The notes under the pieces are model-generated. The model saw only the letters and a program-made list of their open reading frames with translations, was not told the DNA's origin and ran no database searches. A DNA stretch of 9,697 nt from an uncultured Prevotella sp. (GTDB lineage Bacteria; Bacteroidota; Bacteroidia; Bacteroidales; Bacteroidaceae): NCBI GenBank assembly GCA_937916405.1, contig CALFUF010000042.1, forward strand, positions 1-9,697. The letters run 5' to 3'. A program made the position numbers and the translations under genes. The number at the start of each line of letters is the position of its first letter. Positions within the stretch are counted from its first letter, which is position 1. Shown here in pieces: positions 7,542 to 9,697 of the stretch.

Positions 7542-9110
7542 TTATGTGGTAATCTGTGCTTTATTGATGCGTGAGCGGTATGAGCGTATGGTGTTCTGAC
7601 TGATAGCCATCATGTGTTGCAGCTCTTCATCAGTCTTCCCTAAGTGTTCCATTAGTGCAAAGAAGATGTATTTGGAAGATAAATGGCGGAAGTCTTGTTC
7701 CATGTGAGTGACAAAGGAAGTGTCCACCGTCCTGTAATACTCTATGCAGTCATCGAAGTCGCTTCGGCTCCATCGCAGGGTAGTGCCCCCTTGAGCAATC
7801 TCCTCATAGCGGTCTTTCCCGTTCTGCAGCAAGGCTCCCTGTCTCGCTTGCAGCTTTGCTATTTTCTGATGCAGCTTCTCTACCTCTTTGCTGTCTGATT
7901 TCCCCTCTTGCTCCAACACTTTCAATTGCTGGCGATATCCTTCCAGATGTCGTATCGTCTCAGCAAGTTTTTTCTTTCCTTTTGTGTTGCGATAGAGCAG
8001 GTAAACAGAGGTGGCGATGGCTATCAGCAGGAAGACGCAGATGGCAGAGACGACGACATAGAAAAGATGCCTCTCTTCTTTCCGTTTCTGGTCCTGCTCA
8101 AACTGTTCCTGTAGTCCTCGGATGTCCTCCTCTTTCTCTTTCAGTGCAATGCTGTCTTTCAGTTCGGCAATTTGCATTGCCGTCTCACAGGCTTCTTTAT
8201 AAGCTCCTTCCTCCCGTTGGCTGTCATAGAGTGCCTGTAGGATTTCCTCCTTCAGGTACAGATTGTCCGTCTTCAATGCTTTATGCCACATCTCCACAGC
8301 CTTGTCTCGTTCTCCTTTTTTATAATAGACACGGGCAAGACCTCTGTAGGCAAATTCGTTAGGTTTGATTTCCACAGACTTGTTAAGATAGTCTTCTGCT
8401 AGTTTTATGTCTTTGTCGATGAAAGCATTGCCAATGTTTGCATAAAAAGGGGAGCGATTACTTTTGGGTATGTCATTGAGTTGGTAAATACATCTTTGTA
8501 AATAATAATTGGAAGAATCTTTATTTTCGATATCAGCGTAAATACTATAAATCCCCATCAATGCATAAACCATATTGGGCTTACTATTCATCTGGTAGGA
8601 AGCCTTAAGTGATAGTTTACAATATTTGAGAGCTAAATCATATTCTTTTGCCTTATAGTTTATGTTACTTAAGTTATAATATATGTGGTTTGCTAATTCT
8701 GGATTGTTTGGCAAACGCTTAATTAATAATTCAGCCTCTTTAAGTGATGTTGATGCATTCTTTATATCTCCTATGTCAATTAATATTTGAGCTTTATAGC
8801 CATAAGCACGTACCAAATTACCATAGTTATGATTATGCTTGTAATAATTAATAGGTATTTCTAAAGGGGCTGCTGATTTAATCCTTTTTTGGAGTCTAAT
8901 CTCTGATCTTATTTTAAGAAGCCAATAATAGGCGAGGCATTCCTCGTCATCAATCATTTCTGGCTCTATTTTATTGATAAGTTCTAATGCTTTTGTGTCA
9001 CCTTCTTGAATAGCGATGCTGTCAATTTCTATTAATTGCTGTTTGGTGCTATTTTGGTTACAGCCCAATAGAAATAAAAATACGTATGAAAGGAGAAGGA
9101 CTTGTTTCAT
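7542..9110 (-). CDS. TPR lipoprotein/membrane-spanning regulator with C-terminal helix-turn-helix
   Basis: The 522-residue protein appears to sense on one side of the inner membrane and bind DNA on the other. It begins with a lipoprotein-like signal, MKQVLLLSYVFLFLLGC (lipobox LLGC, Cys17), then helical TPR-like repeats to about 310 (for example EYDLALKYCKLSLK, then NEFAYRGLARVYYKKGERDKA), a charged coiled coil, a transmembrane helix (about 349-373, FYVVVSAICVFLLIAIATSV), a second coiled coil (376-430) and a C-terminal LuxR-like helix-turn-helix (about 490-517, TDEELQHMMAISQNTIRSYRSRINK). This architecture is common in Bacteroidetes one-component regulators, but the ligand and targets are unknown. 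ATG 9110 was chosen because ATG 9143 lies upstream of the -7 promoter box and only 9110 places the lipobox at a normal distance; 9125 is possible. The 5' half is much richer in A/T than the 3' half. First gene of an operon with porX and tsaE. Confidence 0.8.
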   Translation of the reverse strand: MKQVLLLSYVFLFLLGCNQNSTKQQLIEIDSIAIQEGDTKALELINKIEPEMIDDEECLAYYWLLKIRSEIRLQKRIKSAAPLEIPINYYKHNHNYGNLVRAYGYKAQILIDIGDIKNASTSLKEAELLIKRLPNNPELANHIYYNLSNINYKAKEYDLALKYCKLSLKASYQMNSKPNMVYALMGIYSIYADIENKDSSNYYLQRCIYQLNDIPKSNRSPFYANIGNAFIDKDIKLAEDYLNKSVEIKPNEFAYRGLARVYYKKGERDKAVEMWHKALKTDNLYLKEEILQALYDSQREEGAYKEACETAMQIAELKDSIALKEKEEDIRGLQEQFEQDQKRKEERHLFYVVVSAICVFLLIAIATSVYLLYRNTKGKKKLAETIRHLEGYRQQLKVLEQEGKSDSKEVEKLHQKIAKLQARQGALLQNGKDRYEEIAQGGTTLRWSRSDFDDCIEYYRTVDTSFVTHMEQDFRHLSSKYIFFALMEHLGKTDEELQHMMAISQNTIRSYRSRINKAQITT

Positions 9111-9132
9111 ATTCTTTTTCTGCATTTGACTG

Positions 9133-9163
9133 CAAAAGTACAATAAATTCTCAACATCTCAAC
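9133..9163 (-). promoter_or_regulatory. Promoter of the TPR regulator-porX-tsaE operon
   Basis: On the minus strand TACTTTTG (9140-9133) is a perfect TAnnTTTG box. A GTTG (9163-9160), one base off the TTTG -33 box, lies 19 nt upstream. Transcription should begin near 9126-9130, leaving about 15-20 nt before the ATG at 9110. The -33 region coincides with a tandem 8-bp repeat, which may be an operator. I see no other promoter before porX or tsaE. Confidence 0.72.
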
Positions 9164-9165
9164 AT
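9150..9165. repeat. Tandem 8-bp direct repeat over the -33 region
   Basis: CTCAACAT occurs twice without a gap (9150-9157 and 9158-9165); on the minus strand this reads ATGTTGAG twice. It covers the -33 region of the TPR-operon promoter. Short adjacent direct repeats at this position are typical of a binding site for a regulator, but two copies could also arise by slippage. Confidence 0.55.
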
Positions 9166-9177
9166 TTTTTGCAGTTT

Positions 9178-9301
9178 TTAGCGTTGCAAGTGTTGCAAAA
9201 TAGTGTGTTGCAAATGCGTTGCATTTAATGCAACACGCTGACCCACAGCTTGTTATTGTCGATTTTTCGCTTGCAACATCGAGGGTGTTTTGCAACGCTA
9301 A
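9178..9301. repeat. GTTGCAA repeat cluster with outer inverted repeat in the divergent intergenic region
   Basis: GTTGCA or its complement TGCAAC occurs seven times: forward at 9183, 9192, 9207 and 9218, inverted at 9229, 9272 and 9291. The outermost copies sit in a perfect 12-bp inverted repeat, TTAGCGTTGCAA (9178-9189) and TTGCAACGCTAA (9290-9301), 100 bp apart. In the middle GTTGCAT-TTA-ATGCAAC (9218-9234) can form a tight hairpin. The cluster lies between the TPR-operon promoter and the promoter of the gene at 9393 and contains no credible coding sequence. It is most likely a regulatory region; operator, invertible segment or structured RNA remain open. The rest of the 282-nt gap (9111-9392) holds the two promoters and the 9393 leader. 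Confidence 0.75.
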
Positions 9302-9304
9302 TTA

Positions 9305-9336
9305 TTTGGAAACTCTACCCTCCTTTCTTAAATTTG
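9305..9336 (+). promoter_or_regulatory. Promoter of the exported-protein gene at 9393
   Basis: TTTG (9305-9308), then exactly 20 nt, then TAAATTTG (9329-9336): a full match to the Bacteroidetes consensus. Predicted transcription starts near 9340-9345, giving a leader of about 50 nt. The -33 box begins 4 nt beyond the right arm of the 12-bp inverted repeat, so a protein bound there would touch the promoter. Confidence 0.8.
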
Positions 9337-9392
9337 CACTCGGAACTCAAAATCCAAGTAATATAAATTCAAGTAAACTAATAATAGAAGAA

Positions 9393-9665
9393 ATGAAAAA
9401 AGTAGTCTTTATAACATTAATGACAATGCTTTCTTCTATGGTCTGTATGGCTGGTGATGAAGTTTGTACAACTGGTGCATGTGGACAAGGAAGCACAGGT
9501 TCTGTAAGGTTGAACTTAGAAGTGAATGCACTCACGTCTTTTCGTAATAAGGGGATGACGATGCATGGATATAACTTTGACGCTGCCATCAGTATTTATA
9601 GGAATCTCTATGCATTGGGAAGTTTCGAGATATTGTCTTATCACCTAAATTCCGCAGCCTATTAA
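9393..9665 (+). CDS. Short exported protein, possibly a truncated outer-membrane beta-barrel
   Basis: This 90-residue product starts MKKVVFITLMTMLSSMVCMAG, a clear signal peptide with probable cleavage after MA-G near residue 20. The mature part has a short Cys-containing segment (CTTGAC, 25-30), then alternating hydrophobic/polar strands (SVRLNLEVNALTSF, 37-50; GYNFDAAISIYRNLYALGSFEIL, 59-81) of the kind that begin Bacteroidetes outer-membrane beta-barrels, and then a TAA. A complete barrel would need far more residues, so this may be a frameshifted or degraded gene, or a genuine small secreted protein. Both other plus-strand frames are open from about 9649 to the window end. I chose the ATG at 9393 because the promoter at 9305-9336 rules out the in-frame ATG at 9219 and because it begins the signal peptide. 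Divergent from the TPR regulator. I do not recognise the family. Confidence 0.55.
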   Translation: MKKVVFITLMTMLSSMVCMAGDEVCTTGACGQGSTGSVRLNLEVNALTSFRNKGMTMHGYNFDAAISIYRNLYALGSFEILSYHLNSAAY

Positions 9666-9697
9666 TTTGGCTGTTCAAAAAAAGTTTTTATCGCGCA

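Noticed and set aside
7856..8362. 168-codon plus-strand ORF opposite the TPR gene
   Set aside because: It is antisense to a well-supported gene; its composition is low-complexity (Cys, Ser, Leu, Arg rich) and there is no promoter or family motif.
9111..9143. Upstream in-frame ATG at 9143 for the TPR gene
   Set aside because: It lies upstream of the -7 promoter box (9133-9140) and would push the lipobox too far from the N-terminus; ATG 9110 gives a normal lipoprotein signal.
9183..9296. GTTGCAA repeats as a CRISPR array, plasmid-type iterons or a DnaA-box origin
   Set aside because: The units are 7 bp with irregular spacing and both orientations, unlike CRISPR; no TTATCCACA-like DnaA boxes or replication initiator gene are nearby.
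9219..9392. Upstream in-frame ATG at 9219 for the exported protein (58 extra residues)
   Set aside because: The extension runs through the repeat cluster and the promoter, and it would bury the signal peptide inside the protein.

Overview
The window looks like a chromosomal segment of a Bacteroidales bacterium, most likely Prevotella or a close relative. Three things point there: the protein sequences (a Bacteroidetes-type DnaE, a short Psd, and a PorX response regulator with a PglZ domain), the four promoters that fit the Bacteroidetes primary-sigma pattern TTTG - about 20 nt - TAnnTTTG, and the near absence of Shine-Dalgarno sequences. This is inference from sequence; no database was searched.

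Layout. (1) 1-1265, minus strand: phosphatidylethanolamine synthesis, psd followed without a gap by pssA, which runs off the left edge. (2) 1266-1407: a compact divergent control region with one promoter for psd and one for dnaE, back to back. (3) 1408-5500, plus strand: dnaE (replicative DNA polymerase III alpha subunit, with an apparently intact PHP metal site) and trxA (thioredoxin), closed by a strong hairpin terminator. (4) 5541-9110, minus strand, converging on that terminator: a three-gene operon of a TPR lipoprotein/membrane protein with a cytoplasmic helix-turn-helix, then porX, then tsaE, with gaps of 12 and 3 nt. (5) 9111-9392: a gene-free divergent region rich in repeats, with a promoter at each edge and seven copies of GTTGCA/TGCAAC in about 115 bp. 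(6) 9393-9665, plus strand: a short exported protein resembling the start of an outer-membrane beta-barrel, ending early.

How the genes fit together. The left two thirds is housekeeping: membrane lipid, replication, redox and tRNA modification (t6A). The right third looks regulatory. An envelope-spanning TPR/HTH protein is transcribed with PorX, which in T9SS-carrying Bacteroidetes controls type IX secretion genes, and is divergent from a gene for an exported protein. The repeat-filled region between them is a plausible operator for the HTH protein.

Most worth a second look: the GTTGCAA cluster with its 12-bp outer inverted repeat; the co-transcription of the TPR/HTH protein with porX; a palindromic repeat inserted in frame in tsaE; and a sharp fall in G+C inside the TPR gene. 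No RNA genes, CRISPR arrays, insertion sequences or replication origins were seen.
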